A model generated the notes under the pieces. The model was given only the letters and a program-made list of their open reading frames with translations, did not search any database and was not told where the DNA came from. A stretch of 64,000 nt of DNA from positions 74,956-138,955 of the forward strand of contig NZ_KL544019.1 of assembly GCF_000712185.1 (NCBI RefSeq), given 5' to 3'. Made by a program: the position numbers and the translations under genes. This stretch comes from Mycoplasmopsis opalescens ATCC 27921 (lineage in GTDB: Bacteria > Bacillota_I > Bacilli_A > Mycoplasmatales > Metamycoplasmataceae). Positions 1-11,574 of this stretch are shown in pieces. Positions within the stretch are counted from its first letter, which is position 1. Each line of letters opens with the position of its first letter.

Positions 1-573
1 CAAATCAAGATTAATAAAAAAAGGGAATTAAAAATCAATCAAGCCACTGAGGTTCAAATTAGTAGAACAATTGATGGTGATACATTTGAAATTATTAATC
101 CTAAAAAAGATGGAACAACAAGAATACGCTTTTCAGGTGTTGACACTCCAGAAAAATATAACCCTAAAACCAAAGAATTAACTAAAGGCGTACAATATGA
201 ATATGCCTTAAAAGCAAGTAATTACACTGAAAACTTCGTTCGAAGTAAAAAAATCACAAATATTTATATTGTTCCACAAAAAACTAGTTCAAGCCCAATT
301 GGTGGCGAAGATATTTATGATCATTATGGCAGGGTGGTTGCTATAATTTACGGCTTAGACAAAGACAATAAAGTGATAAATCTAAATTATGAATTAGTTA
401 AAAATGGTTTTGCTCTTAAAAAATATATTTCACTTAACCCATATAATCGCTTTTATACCACAAACAAAGATTATTATTATTTATTAGAATATGGCCAAAA
501 ACAAGCTAAAAATAATAAAGTAGGTATTTGAGAACATGAAAAATTATTAACACAAATATACCCAAAAAATTAA
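1..573 (+). CDS. Staphylococcal-nuclease-like (SNase/TNase) protein, 5' truncated
   Basis: The reading frame is open from base 1, so the N-terminus lies outside the window; 190 residues are visible. It has the SNase-family pattern: TIDGDTFEI near residue 20, RFSGVDTPEKY near residue 45, and DHYGRVVAIIYG near residue 108, which cover the metal-binding acidic residues and the two catalytic arginines. An in-frame TGA (529-531) is Trp and the frame ends at TAA 571-573. In mycoplasmas these enzymes are usually exported or lipid-anchored and degrade host nucleic acid to supply nucleotides. Anchoring cannot be judged here because the signal peptide is missing. Confidence 0.9.
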
Positions 574-645
574 TAAAACTTAACGTATAATATTTCATTT
601 TTTATTTTTTATAATTAAAAAAACTATTATAATAATATGGCTATC

Positions 646-719
646 GCAAACGTAATTTAATGGCAAAATTCTAGCTTGCCATGCTAGTAATGGGGGTTCG
701 ATTCCCCTCGTTTGCTCCA
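646..719 (+). tRNA. tRNA-Gly (GCC)
   Basis: The acceptor arms GCAAACG and CGTTTGC pair, the anticodon stem CTAGC/GCTAG closes loop TTGCCAT, so the anticodon is GCC. The T-loop reads GGTTCGATTCC and CCA is encoded. First of four tRNAs in a row. Confidence 0.95.
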
Positions 720-733
720 TATGTTAAATCGCC

Positions 734-756
734 ACACCATTATGGTGTTTTTTATT
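734..756 (+). terminator. Rho-independent terminator after tRNA-Gly
   Basis: A 6-bp stem ACACCA/TGGTGT with a 3-base loop is followed by a T-rich run. It separates tRNA-Gly from the next three tRNAs. Confidence 0.75.
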
Positions 757-834
757 TTTATATAGTTTAAAAAAAATAAAAAAATATTTGTATTTTTAAA
801 TTTTATATTATAATAAATAAGCAATTTTATAGAT

Positions 835-909
835 GCCGATTTAGCTCAGCGGTAGAGCAGCTGGCTGTTAACCAGTTGGTCGCAGGTTCGATCCCCGCAA
901 TCGGCGCCA
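835..909 (+). tRNA. tRNA-Asn (GTT)
   Basis: Acceptor GCCGATT/AATCGGC and anticodon loop CTGTTAA give anticodon GTT. D-arm AGCTCAGCGGTAGAGC and T-arm are standard and CCA is encoded. Confidence 0.95.
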
Positions 910-916
910 TTTATAA

Positions 917-992
917 GGTCTGTTGGTGAAGCGGTTAACACACATGGTTTTCATCCATGCATACACGGGTTCGATTCCCGTACAGACTGCCA
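917..992 (+). tRNA. tRNA-Glu (TTC)
   Basis: Acceptor GGTCTGT pairs with ACAGACT with one terminal G.T wobble. Anticodon stem CATGG/CCATG closes TTTTCAT, giving anticodon TTC. CCA is encoded. Seven bases after tRNA-Asn. Confidence 0.95.
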
Positions 993-994
993 TT

Positions 995-1070
995 GGAGAA
1001 TTAGCTCAGCTGGGAGAGCGTCGCCCTTACAAGGCGGATGTCGTGGGTTCGAACCCCTCATTCTCCACCA
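995..1070 (+). tRNA. tRNA-Val (TAC)
   Basis: Acceptor GGAGAAT/ATTCTCC, anticodon loop CTTACAA with anticodon TAC, encoded CCA. Two bases after tRNA-Glu, so Asn-Glu-Val probably form one transcript. Confidence 0.95.
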
Positions 1071-1073
1071 TTT

Positions 1074-1096
1074 ACTAGCATCGCTAGTTTTTTTTA
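1074..1096 (+). terminator. Terminator of tRNA Asn-Glu-Val operon
   Basis: Stem ACTAGC/GCTAGT with a 3-base loop is followed by eight T residues, directly after tRNA-Val. Confidence 0.8.
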
Positions 1097-1225
1097 TTCT
1101 TTTTTTTATTTATAAATAATTAATAATAATTATTTTATTTAGTTTGTTTTTTATCTTAATTTTCTATTTTTTTGTTAATGTTTAAATATAATATAATCAT
1201 AAAAGTTTGAAAAGAGGAGTAAAAA

Positions 1226-1666
1226 ATGACTAAAAGATTAACTATTTCTAAAATTGATGCAAAATTGCTTGATGGGGCAAGCATTACAACACAATACGTC
1301 AATAGCAAAAATCTTTCAATGATTTTGCTAGAATTGATCAGAGTAAGAACTTCACAAATTAATAAATGCGCTTATTGTTTAGATATCCACACTAAGTTAG
1401 CAATTGAAGCAGGAGAAACTGAAAGAAGAATTTTTTCTTTACCAGCATGAGAATTATCGCCATTATTTAGTTCAAAAGAAAAAGCAGTTTTACAAATGAC
1501 AGAAGAAATTGCTAAAGTTCACGAAAATGGCGTAACTGACCAAACATATGATGAATTAACAAAACATTTTACAAACGAAGAAATTGCCGTTCTTGTTACT
1601 GCAGCTATTAATATTAATATGTGAAATCGTTTTATGTTATTTTCTAAAGTTGAACACAAAAATTAA
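1226..1666 (+). CDS. Carboxymuconolactone decarboxylase/AhpD-like protein
   Basis: A 146-residue protein with start ATG behind a good ribosome site (AGAGGAG). The motif NKCAYCLDIHTK near residues 49-60 is the CxxC...H active site of AhpD/CMD-family alkylhydroperoxidase-like proteins, which form helical oligomers and use the cysteine pair for peroxide reduction. The downstream FTNEEIAVLVTAAININ...W is the usual C-terminal helix. Two TGA codons (near 1448 and 1622) are Trp. It has its own terminator and convergent neighbour lspA, so it is probably monocistronic. The physiological substrate is unknown. Confidence 0.85.
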
Positions 1667-1690
1667 AGTGGTTAAACCACTTTTTTTATT
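1666..1690 (+). terminator. Terminator of AhpD-like gene
   Basis: Stem AGTGGTT/AACCACT is followed by seven T residues immediately after the stop codon. Confidence 0.85.
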
Positions 1691-1713
1691 AAAAAAATTA
1701 AGGCTTTGCCTTA
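1688..1713 (-). terminator. Terminator of the pyrG-ileS-lspA operon
   Basis: Stem AAGGC/GCCTT with a TTT loop, followed on the minus strand by a run of U. It overlaps the lspA stop codon. Confidence 0.65.
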
Positions 1714-2505
1714 ATTAATTAAGTCTTCTTCATCGTCTGGATTTATCACGAAATCATTCGGTTCATTGTTTTGTTCGATTTTTCCGCTTGCTTGGTTATT
1801 TTCAATATTAGCTTTAGCTTGTTGTTCTTTTTCTTTTTTCTCTTGCACAATTTCAACTATTAACGAAATAATAAAATAAATAACGGCTGCAATTGAACCA
1901 ACAACTAAAAATACATCAGCAAAATTAAATGTACCAATATTTTGCCCCTTTAATTTTTCTAATCAGGGTACTCATAGAATATCTTTAACATTACCTTTAA
2001 AGAAAAACCTGTCAAACATATTACCCGCAACACCAGAGTTGATAATTGCCACAAAAATTATTACTAATCAGTTTTCGCTTATTAAAGGCACAAATATAAA
2101 CAATAAAAATAAAATCACTGAGACGATTTGAACACCAACAATAACTGCTGTTGTTTTTTTTGATATTATTGTGACACCATAGTGAGCAAGAGACCTAAAA
2201 CCAATTATATTTAAATCGATTATATCGGTTGAAATATTTTGGGCAAAATCGCCACCATTAGTGTAAGGGTTACCGGTCGAATGATTAAAAATTAAATTTT
2301 TTGTAACTTGATCTAATATTAATAAGACAGCAAAAATAGAAAAGTAAACTAAATAATTAATAAGAATTTTTTTAGGGTTTTCTTTGCACCTTGTCGCAAT
2401 ACCCTTGCTAAAGCTAGTGAATTTTTGGGCTACATTAGTTCAAAAATCATTTCATTTTTGCTTGAAGGTTTTATCACCAGGTTTGAATTCTTTACTTGCC
2501 ATCAT
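1711..2505 (-). CDS. lspA: Prolipoprotein signal peptidase II
   Basis: Aspartic membrane protease that removes the signal peptide of prolipoproteins ahead of the lipidated Cys. The 264-residue product has four hydrophobic segments and both catalytic aspartates in family motifs: NSGVAGNMFDR and FNFADVFLVVG. It is longer than the usual 150-170 residues: about 50 extra cytoplasmic residues at the N-terminus, and an acidic Q/N/E-rich tail of about 45 residues ending DDEEDLIN. The start (ATG ATG) lies inside the end of ileS, overlapping by 14 bases, so the two are translationally coupled. Several lipoproteins in this window (oppA, 5'-nucleotidase, DUF885, pstS) would be its substrates. Confidence 0.92.
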
Positions 2506-5170
2506 TTTCCTTAATTATGCTGTAGCATAGCAAACATAGGTTGTCCTTAATTTGATCCACATAATAATGATTTCAACATCTTACACACTTTTGCGATTCA
2601 AAGACTTCTGCCTTAGTTTCCGAGCCAAATTCAACTTGTCCAACCATTAGAAGAACTCTTAAATCAAGTGATTTAATAAAATCGCTATTTGTATTAATAG
2701 TTAATTTAAGCTCATTACTACGTTTGATTTGGCCAGATTGAATAAACTTTTCAATTAGCAAGTTAACTTCATCTCTTAATGAGAAAAATTCTTGTCATTT
2801 ATCAACAATCTCATGATCATATGGCTTAATTTCATCCATATTTTCAAGATGAACCGAATCAACTTTATTATTAAAGTTTGCATTCTGATATGCATCTTCT
2901 GCAGTAGTCGGTAAAATCGGTGCAATAGCTTTAATTAAAAAGCTTGCTATTTCATAAAAATTCAATTGAGTCATCAGCCTTTTTGTTGAATTTGATTTTT
3001 CAATATATAAAATATCCTTAGTTATATTTAAGTAAAAACTTGAAAGATCTACAACATAGTTATTAATTATTTTAACCACATTCATAAATTTATATTCATC
3101 ATAAGCTTCTTTGACTTCAGCTTTTATTTTTTCTAATTCTTCTTTAATATAGGCATGAACACCAACTCTTTTAAGTGAGGGATCATAAGAATAATCATAT
3201 AAATTAGCTAAAAGGAATCTAATTGTGTTACGTAATTTTCTATAAAGATTTGATGATTGCATCAAAATGTCTTCGCTGATAGTTACATCATTAGTGTAAT
3301 CTCCATTTGCCACTCATAATCTCAAAATATCAGCACCATGTTTTTGAATGACTTTAAGCGGATCAACGGTATTTCCTTTTGACTTAGACATTTTTTCGCC
3401 TTTACCGTCTAAAACAAAGCCGTGGCTTAAAATCATTTTATATGGGGCTTCACTAGAATAAGCTATGCTGTTGATAACCGAAGAGTTAAATCAGCCTCTG
3501 TATTGGTCACTACCTTCTAAATAAAGATCAAAAGGTGTACTGTGCTCTAACATTTCAGCAATGCTAATAAACGAACTACCTGAGTCAAATCATACGTCCA
3601 TTATATCTTTTTCACGTGTGTAGCCCTTGTTTCGGTATTCTTCGGGAAGCAACATATCTGTATCATATTCCCATCAAACATCCGCGCCATTTTCTTCAAC
3701 TAATTTAATTACATAATCAAAAATATCTTCTTTGATGACTGCTTTTTGATTTTCATCATAGAAAATAATAATTGGTACACCTCATGTTCTTTGACGACTA
3801 ATTGTTCAATCGCGACGTTCTCCAATCATTCCAATCAAACGCTTTTTAGCTCATTCTGGATAGGTTGTAATTTTTTCTAAGGCTGTAATAATTTGTAATT
3901 TGATTTGTTCAATTGAAACAAATCATTGTGGAGTTCCTCTAAATAAAATTGGTTTATTAGTTCTTCAATCATGTGGATATGAGTGGCTTAATTCAGTTGC
4001 ATAAACTAATAATTTTAGATTTTTAAGCTCTTCAATAATTAGCGAGTTGGCTTTTTCATAAAATTGACCAGCATATTTACGACCTTCGTCATTAATAACA
4101 CCATCGTCACCAACATGCATAATATTAACTAAGTTGTTTTTATTTCCAATCATGAAGTCATCTTCACCGAAAAGAGGGGCAATATGAACTAAACCGCTTC
4201 CGCTTTCTAAATTAACATGGTGTCCAAAAACAACTGGACATTCATTATGGTTTAAAGGTGAAATATAAGTCATTCCTTTAAGCTCAAGAGCAGAGATTTT
4301 AGTTATTACATTAAGATTCTCGACACCAAAAACTTGTGACATTTTTGTTGATAATTCCTCAGCTATAATGTATTTTTGGTCATTTATTTCAACTAAAATG
4401 TAGGCAATATTTTCACCCACGGCAACACCAGCATTAGCTAATAATGTTCATGGAGTAGTTGTTCAAATAATTAATTTATCTCCAGGATTAATTTTGCTGT
4501 GATTTTGATTATTTTTAATTTCGAAAGCAACATAAATCGAAGGGCTAATAACATCATGATAAACAACTTCGGCTTCAGCTAATGCCGACTGTGAAGATGG
4601 AGATCAATAAACGGGCTTAAGGCCTTTATAAACTAAACCAGAAAGCACCATTTTTTTAAATAATTTGAGTTGGTTAGCAACATAGTTGGGATCAAGTGTG
4701 ATGTATTTTTGTTCTAAGTCGCTAAGTAATTGTAATTGTTCAAATTGTGATTTTTGAGATTCAACTTGTTTTAAAGCATATTCCTTAGCTTTTTTACGAA
4801 GCTCTAGAGGTGGTAATGATTTGTGACTTAAATGTGCCTCTTGGAGCATTTTATGTTCAATTGGAAGCCCATGAGTATCTCACCCTGGAATAAAAGGAGC
4901 ATAAAAACCATTCATTGATTTGTAACGAATAATAAAGTCTTTTAGAATTTTATTTAATGCATGTCCTATATGGATGGCACCATTTGCGTAAGGTGGGCCA
5001 TCATGCAAAATAAATGATGGATTATTTTTGTTTTTTTCTAAAACCCTAGTATACAGCTTATTTTCGTGTCACTTTTTTCTATATTCTGGTTCTTTAGTTG
5101 ATAAATTAGCCCTCATATCAAATGTTGTTTGGGGCATATTTAAAGTATCTTTATAATTATTTTCACTCAT
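2492..5170 (-). CDS. ileS: Isoleucyl-tRNA synthetase
   Basis: Class I aminoacyl-tRNA synthetase, 892 residues, charging tRNA-Ile in the cytoplasm. HIGH lies at residues 67-70 in [11 protein letters not shown] and KMSKSKGN near residue 590. The editing domain lies between them, and the C-terminus has two CxxC pairs (CVRC and CLLC) that form the zinc finger typical of IleRS. Many TGA codons are Trp. Its ribosome site AAAAGGAG is inside the end of pyrG and the ATG is one base past the pyrG stop, so the pair is coupled. The 3' end overlaps lspA. Confidence 0.97.
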
Positions 5171-5171
5171 A

Positions 5172-6785
5172 TTAACTCCTTTTTATTTTTTTAGTGCTTT
5201 TAATAAATTCATCAAACAGCGGATTTGATGAAAGTACCCGAGTAGAAAACTCTGGGTGATATTGAACCCCCACGTAAAAAGGATGATTTTTAAGTTCGCA
5301 AATTTCTGCATTGTCAGTTTCAGGGTGTCTACCACTGAAACTGAATTCATCATCTTGTAATTTCTCTCTATATTCCACAGCAACTTCATAACGATGACGA
5401 TGGCGAGCTTTAAAAATATCATTACCATATATTTTTGCAGCTAGTGAGTTTGGTTTAGCTTGCACAGAATCTGAACCAAGTCTAAGAGTGCCACCTATAG
5501 GCATTTTGTCTCCATTTTCATAGAAAGGTTTTAAAATGAAAGTTTGTTTTTGTTTATTATTTTCAAATTCTTTACTAGTAGCATTTAAAATCCCTTTTTT
5601 GCGCGCATGAGCAATAGTCATAGCTTGAAAACCTAGACATATTCCCAAGGTTGGAATTTTTTTATCTCTAGTGTAATTAGCAATAAATACTTTTTGTTCG
5701 AAAGCTCGATAACCAAAACCAGGTAAAATTACAACTCCATCATATTGCTTCATGATTTCATCAACATTACTTTGATTAATTGCATCAGCATCCATCATGG
5801 TATATTTAAGTTCAGTATTTTGATGTGTTGCTGAAATTTTTAAACTACTTACAATTGATAAATAGGCATCTTCTAATGCTGTATATTTACCGACTAATAA
5901 TAAATTTGTATGCGATTTTTTTGGCTCCATGACTTTAGAAACATAGTTAGCTCACTGATTATTAGCTTCATTATTAATTGGTTTTTTGATGCCAAAATGG
6001 CTGTAGATAAGCTTTAAAATGTGTTGCTCATGTAAGAATAAAGGTATTTGATAAATATTTGCTATATCTGGAATATTAATAACAGCTTCCTCTTTAAGGA
6101 AGGCACTTTCTGCCATTTTCTTAATAATAGAATTATTAACTGGTCCTTGTGAACGAAGTAGCAATAAATTAGGATTAATTCCGAATGAACGCAATGTTGC
6201 AATCGAAGCTTGTGATGGTTTAGATTTATATTCTCCTGATGAGTTTAAAAACGGAACAAAAGATAAGTGAGCAAAAAATGTTTGTTTAGGGTTCATCATC
6301 TTAAATTTAGACATAGCGTAAATATATGGACTACTTTCAATATCACCAACAGTTCCACCTATTTCGATCAGAATAAAATCTGTTTTATATTTTTTAGCTA
6401 AGCTAAGTAAAATGTTATTTATTTCATCAACGACGTGCGGCACAATTTGAACAGTTTTACCACCATAAATTCCTTGTCGTTCTTTCTCAAAAATTTTTGA
6501 ATAAATTTTTCCTGAAGTGAAGTTGCTTTCTTTGGTAAGTTCAACATCAATGAATCTTTCATAGTGGCCTAAATCAAGGTCAGTTTCGCCTCCATCACTA
6601 GTCACATATACTTCACCATGTTCAATAGGCGACATAACTCCAGGATCAATATTTAAATATGGGTCAAATTTAACAACAAAAACGCTGTGGCCTTGTGCTT
6701 TTAGTAGATTTCCAATGCTTGCGTTGGTAACGCCTTTGCCAAGCCCAGATAGAACTCCTCCAGTTGTAATGATATATTTAGTCAT
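5172..6785 (-). CDS. pyrG: CTP synthase
   Basis: Converts UTP to CTP using ATP and glutamine, and is the main route to CTP in an organism without de novo pyrimidine synthesis. The 537-residue protein has the N-terminal synthetase domain (TGGVLSGLGKG P-loop at residues 8-18) and a C-terminal class I glutamine amidotransferase domain with nucleophile motif LGICLGFQAM and the His-Glu pair in GVQYHPEF. A TGA at 5952-5954 is Trp. Unusually it heads an operon with ileS and lspA. Confidence 0.97.
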
Positions 6786-6890
6786 AATACCTCCATTAAT
6801 ACAATATTTTATATTAATATTTAAATAAAAAATTAAATATATATTGTTTTATTAAGAGAATAACGATTATAAAAAAATTATTTTTATATT

Positions 6891-6928
6891 TGGCTAAAAA
6901 TACAATAGCACAGCAATTTTAGTAAAAT
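6891..6928. repeat. Copy of dispersed imperfect palindrome
   Basis: Arms CTAAAAAT and ATTTTAG flank the core CAATAGCACAG. It lies in the divergent spacer between pyrG and the HPr-like gene. One of about twelve related sites in this window. Confidence 0.45.
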
Positions 6929-7019
6929 ATAAAATGATAAATTTATTATTTAAAAATATGAAGCAACTTTTAGTATAATATAATAATAAAATAATTTAAG
7001 ATAGCTTTTTGGAGGTAAA

Positions 7020-7292
7020 ATGACTAAAATAGTTAATAAAATTATTAAATCACAGATAGGTATAGATGCCTTATTAGCTAGCCAATTGACATCATTATCT
7101 TCTCAATTCGCTAGCGATATTATTATTTCATTACCGAAATTAGGAAAATCAGGTGATTTAAAATCTTTAATTAATTTAATGTCATTAAACATTAGATTAC
7201 ATGATGAAATTGAAATTAAATTCGTAGGAAGTGATGCGGAAAAAGCTGCAAATTTAATTGTAGAATTTTTAGAAAACGAAAAAATTTGCTAG
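7020..7292 (+). CDS. HPr-like protein lacking the catalytic histidine
   Basis: A 90-residue protein with the HPr fold signature: the helix-1 motif region GIDALLA aligns with GIHARPA, and DLKSLINLMSLNI aligns with the NLKSIMGVMSLGI helix-2 motif of HPr. The phosphocarrier His15 is replaced by Asp16, and the conserved Arg and Pro after it are both Leu. The regulatory serine (Ser49, equivalent to Ser46) is kept. It therefore cannot act as a normal PTS phosphocarrier; it may be a constitutive mimic, an HPr-kinase target or a Crh-like regulator (inference). Strong ribosome site TGGAGGT. It is the first gene of an operon with oppB, 12 bases upstream. Confidence 0.8.
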   Translation: MTKIVNKIIKSQIGIDALLASQLTSLSSQFASDIIISLPKLGKSGDLKSLINLMSLNIRLHDEIEIKFVGSDAEKAANLIVEFLENEKIC

Positions 7293-7304
7293 TTTAAAAA
7301 AGAG

Positions 7305-8255
7305 ATGAGCATAAATAAATATTTGGTTAAAAAAATTATTCTCACAATCTTATCGATACTTATAAGTATCGTTTTTGCTTATATCGCAGTAAATTTATTT
7401 TTAAGTAGCGAAAAACCCTTATTTATAGGTTTTTTAGACTTTTTTAAAAATATTTTTCGTGGTTTTGGTCCTATAAATAATATTCAGTTGCAAACTTCAT
7501 TTAATAATTCAATAGAACTATTTTGAAATTACTATGCTGTTTCATTTGGTTTTTTACTTGTTTCATTTATTATTGCTTTATTTTTAGGATTTATTTTCGG
7601 ATGTATTAGTGCTTATAAAAACAATACAAATATTGATAGTTTTTTTTCAATAATAATTTTTGCTTTAGCCGCAATACCGACCTTTATAATTGCGCCAATT
7701 CTTTTAGTTATTGCAGAAATAAACGATATACCAATTATGCCTGTAACTATTTCAGAATATGGATTTGGTTTTTTTATTCTCTCATACACCTTTCCTGTTT
7801 TACTTCTTTCACTAACTGGATTAGCTTTTATGGCTATTGTTGTAAAAAAAGCAACATTAATAATTTTGTCTTCTGATTATATTTTAATTATGAAGGCATC
7901 AGGTCTTTCGTCTAAAAGCATCTTTTTTAAAGGTGTTTTGAAAAATCTAATAGCAGAAATCAGTTTATATTTAATGCCTCTTTTATTGCTTTTGGATAGT
8001 TATTCATTAATTATAGAAAGAATATTCCAAATACCAGGCCAATCCATAATTTTACTTTCTCTTTTTAAAATTAAAGAAATCAATACCATAATGTGTTTGA
8101 TGTTTTTTAAGATTATAATTTTCTTTTCTTTAAACTTTTTTGCTGAATTAACTTATGATTTCATAAGAGTCGATATAACTAAAATGTATTTTAGCAGGAT
8201 TGTTTTGCATTATAAAAAGAAAAAATTTTTCAAAAAGGGGGTATTAAATGCATAA
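7305..8255 (+). CDS. oppB: Oligopeptide ABC transporter permease OppB
   Basis: Inner-membrane permease of a peptide/nickel-type importer, 316 residues with about six hydrophobic segments. A cytoplasmic EAA-type loop (IMKASGLSSKSIFFKGVLKN, near residues 195-215) contacts the ATPases. One TGA near 7524 is Trp. The final eight bases overlap the oppC start, so translation is coupled. The sequence is highly diverged from enterobacterial OppB, as is usual in mycoplasmas. No oppD or oppF ATPase gene is in this window. Confidence 0.82.
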
Positions 8256-9402
8256 TTTTTCAAATCGTCATCACCCTCATTTACCTCAAAATAATAATAA
8301 AGATAAATTCCACAAAAGCCTTTTTCATTTAACTACTCATGAACATAATTCAAATAATTTTGCTTTCCAAAAAAGTACCTTTAAGCTTTTTTTTAATCGT
8401 TTTAGCAATAATAAAATCGCGATTATTGCAGTAATTATTTCGTTTTTATTATCACTATTTTTAATATTATCGGCCATTTTTTATAGACAGCCTTACAACG
8501 AAAGTGTACAAAATAGCTTCTTATTTTATAACTTGCCTAATGCTAGCAATCCACAAACATTCCAAAAATTCAATTATAATGATCCAATGATTAATTTTAT
8601 TGTTGAACACCATAAAATCAATAACGATATCATAAAATCTTTGGTTCAAAGCAATGATCAAATTTTAATAACATATGATCCATATGCCCTTATTTACAGT
8701 GTTTTTGGGAAAAAAGTTTATTATGTTTTTGGCACCGATGCAAATGGATTTGATTTATTTTCTTTATTCATCAATTCACTTGGTTTTTCAATTCTAATCA
8801 CCATAATAGCTGGTCTAATTCAACTTTTCATAGGCGCAATATTAGGAACCTATTTAGGTTATTTTGCACTAAAAAATATTTCTAAACTAAGTTCATACTT
8901 ATTTAACACTGTGGCTATAATTCCATATTTAATCTTAGCATTTTTAATCTTTAATTACACTGGTTATTCGCATGTAAATGCTATTTTGATTTTAGGATTG
9001 CTTGGTACAATATCGGTTTTTTATTCAGCTTTTGCTTATAGCAATGAACTTAAAAACAAAGAATTTATTAGCTCATATATTGTTAGTGGTTTATCAAACA
9101 ATAGAATTATTTGAAAAATAATAATGCCTCAAATCTTATTTAAATTATTAAGCGTTTTAACAGATAATATTGCCTTAATGTTATTGACTTTAGCAGCCTT
9201 AGCATTTTTCAATATAGAAAATATTATTAAATATGCTAACATAGGAAATGTTTTTAAAAATGTCCTTGATCAATTAGATAATGTAGTCTATACAGTTTTT
9301 GTTATCTCCCTAACATCTCTTTATATTGTTTTATTAAAGATTATTGGATTAAATTTATACGTTGCTTCTATCCCTGTTTTTGGTCGAAAGGCTGGTAATT
9401 AA
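8248..9402 (+). CDS. oppC: Oligopeptide ABC transporter permease OppC
   Basis: Second permease subunit, 384 residues. It has a His/Asn-rich cytoplasmic N-terminus, a transmembrane segment near residues 50-75, a long extracytoplasmic loop, then five hydrophobic segments. The EAA-type loop runs through ISSYIVSGLSNNRIIWKIIM, where the TGA at 9112-9114 is Trp. It starts inside oppB and is followed after one base by the lipoprotein gene. The N-terminal extension ahead of TM1 is longer than in typical OppC. Confidence 0.82.
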
Positions 9403-9403
9403 A

Positions 9404-11548
9404 ATGAAAAAGAGAATACTAATTTTAACCCCATTAATTGCCTTGCCCTTTAGCTCAATTTCATGTTTTAATGTGCGAGCAAAAGCTGATGCATCACATT
9501 ATATTATTCAATATAATGACGTGAATGATTTAGAAGACGGCGGAATAATAAATAGAGTAAAGCGTGTCGAAAAGCACTATGAATCAGCACTTTTTGCACC
9601 ATTGATTAGATGAAAATATCACGGTAAGGCTAGATATGATTATGTAAATAATGAATATTATCGTGTGACATTAAAGTCATTAGAGTTTGCTTTAGCTAAA
9701 GAAGTTATTTTAGATGTTAATGGCACAACAATTTCATTTACTAAGGACGAAATCGATCAGAAATTAAGAAAAAAAGCCAATCAAAACGGAATAGTTAATG
9801 CTTATTCTGATGATAAAAATAATATTAATAGTGAAAATTTCTTTTCTTCACTAGCAAAGGCTAAAAAAATTACTTTTGTATTAAAAGATAACTTATATTT
9901 TGTAGATAATAACGGCAACAAAACTAGTTATAGAGTAGATGCCAAAAGCTTTTGAAATTCACTTAATTACGAAGATAATTTTGAAAAAGTCAAAAAATTA
10001 CATAAAGAACTATCTATAAACATACCAAAAGAAGTAGATTTTAAGGAAAATAAAATAACATTTTTAACTAATGAATCATTAGAAAATTTTATTTTGAATG
10101 AATTACCAAATAATCTTGTATACAGTGCTTTTGGACACAAGAATATTAAAAATAAAAATATTAACAATTTACTTTTTGCAGGTCCATTTATCTTAAAGGA
10201 AAATAAACCAAACATCCAAAAATTCATAAAAAATGAAGAATACAAAGCTTCAAACAACGGAATTAATAAAATAAGTATTAAATTTAATCCACTTCCAATT
10301 GACAGCCAAACTTTTCGATTGCAACTATTTAATGGTTTCAGGCAAAATTTAATTTCACAAGCGCCATATAATGAATTTAATTCTAAACAACAAAAAGAAA
10401 TATCTCAGCTTTTTAAATTATATGGATTGACATTTTCAATACCAAATTCAACCAATACAAACACTATAAAAACTTGATGAAATAATGAATTGGATTTGTC
10501 TAAAAATATCTATTTTAATGATGTATTAGCAAAATTTTATTTTGGTTATGATATTGACAAAATTAAACAAAATCCGTCATTAGCTAAAGAAAATTATTTT
10601 AATTATAATTCAATTATTTTCAGGAATGTATTCAGTAATATATTTAATACAAAGACATTGGCAAATATCTTAAATAAAAGAAATTATTGAAATTCATTAA
10701 TTGGGCAAAACTTATTATTTGATAGTATAAATGCAGCTACAACAAATGCTAAAAAAACCTATGAATATAGATATTTAATCAATCAAAAATGAATTTGAGA
10801 GACAAAAAATAATAAATTTAATTTAATAGTTAAACACACTGAATATGGACCGAACAATGATATTGATAACTTTTTTAAAAATGAAAATATTATTGATGTA
10901 AGTAAACAAATAAAATCTCCGGATTTTGAAATTTACAAAGAAATTTTAAAAAATAATATTGATGATTTTTATATACAGAATCCAAAATATAAAAATCAAA
11001 AAATGAGTTTTTCAATACCTGTTTATGCAGAAAAAAACTCTTTTTTAGACTCTTTTTATGAAAAACTAATAAATTTATTTAATTCTATTGATCCAAGGTT
11101 AAATGTATCTTATCATTACGCCAAACAAAATGATTTAAATGCTATTTTAAGATATAAAACAATAGAAACAAATATTAATACATTTAGCCAATATTTAAAA
11201 CAAATTATTAATGATTCTTCCATTTCATCTATACTACAGTCATTCTGGCAAAATGAGAATATAATAAATTCTACTAAAATAAAAAATATATTACAACCTC
11301 TAAAAATATTATTGACTAGCCAAGATGCAAATAAAGATAAACAAATAATTAAATTTGCTCAAAGTCTTACCACCGAAGAACAATTATCCTTAATTAAGGC
11401 CCTTGATTTAGTTATTGGAGTATTCCCAACTGAAAATAATACAGCTTATGTTAATGATTTTGATCAAGAAATTGTCCAATTTTATTATGAAAAACCTTTA
11501 AATGACCAAGGAATTACTAATTTTCAAGATATTATTGTTAATGATTAA
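9404..11548 (+). CDS. oppA: Putative peptide-binding lipoprotein (OppA-type)
   Basis: A 714-residue protein with a lipoprotein signal peptide: KKR, a hydrophobic stretch, then lipobox SSISC with Cys18. The frame is continuous to TAA 11546-11548 through several TGA (Trp) codons. Its position directly after oppB-oppC and its size fit the substrate-binding lipoprotein of a peptide importer. Sequence identity to family 5 binding proteins is hard to see by eye, so the name rests mainly on context. The in-frame ATG at 9362 lies inside oppC; the start at 9404 is preferred because it begins the signal peptide and has AAAGG upstream. Confidence 0.72.
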
Positions 11549-11574
11549 AAAAGTCCACGCACGGACTTTTTTAA
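11547..11574. terminator. Bidirectional terminator oppA/hisS
   Basis: Perfect stem AAAAAAGTCC/GGACTTTTTT around ACGCAC, placed between convergent oppA and hisS, with a T-run in both directions. Confidence 0.88.

Noticed and set aside
5183-5428. Minus-strand ORF of 81 residues inside pyrG
   Set aside because: Out of frame with the conserved CTP synthase glutaminase domain.
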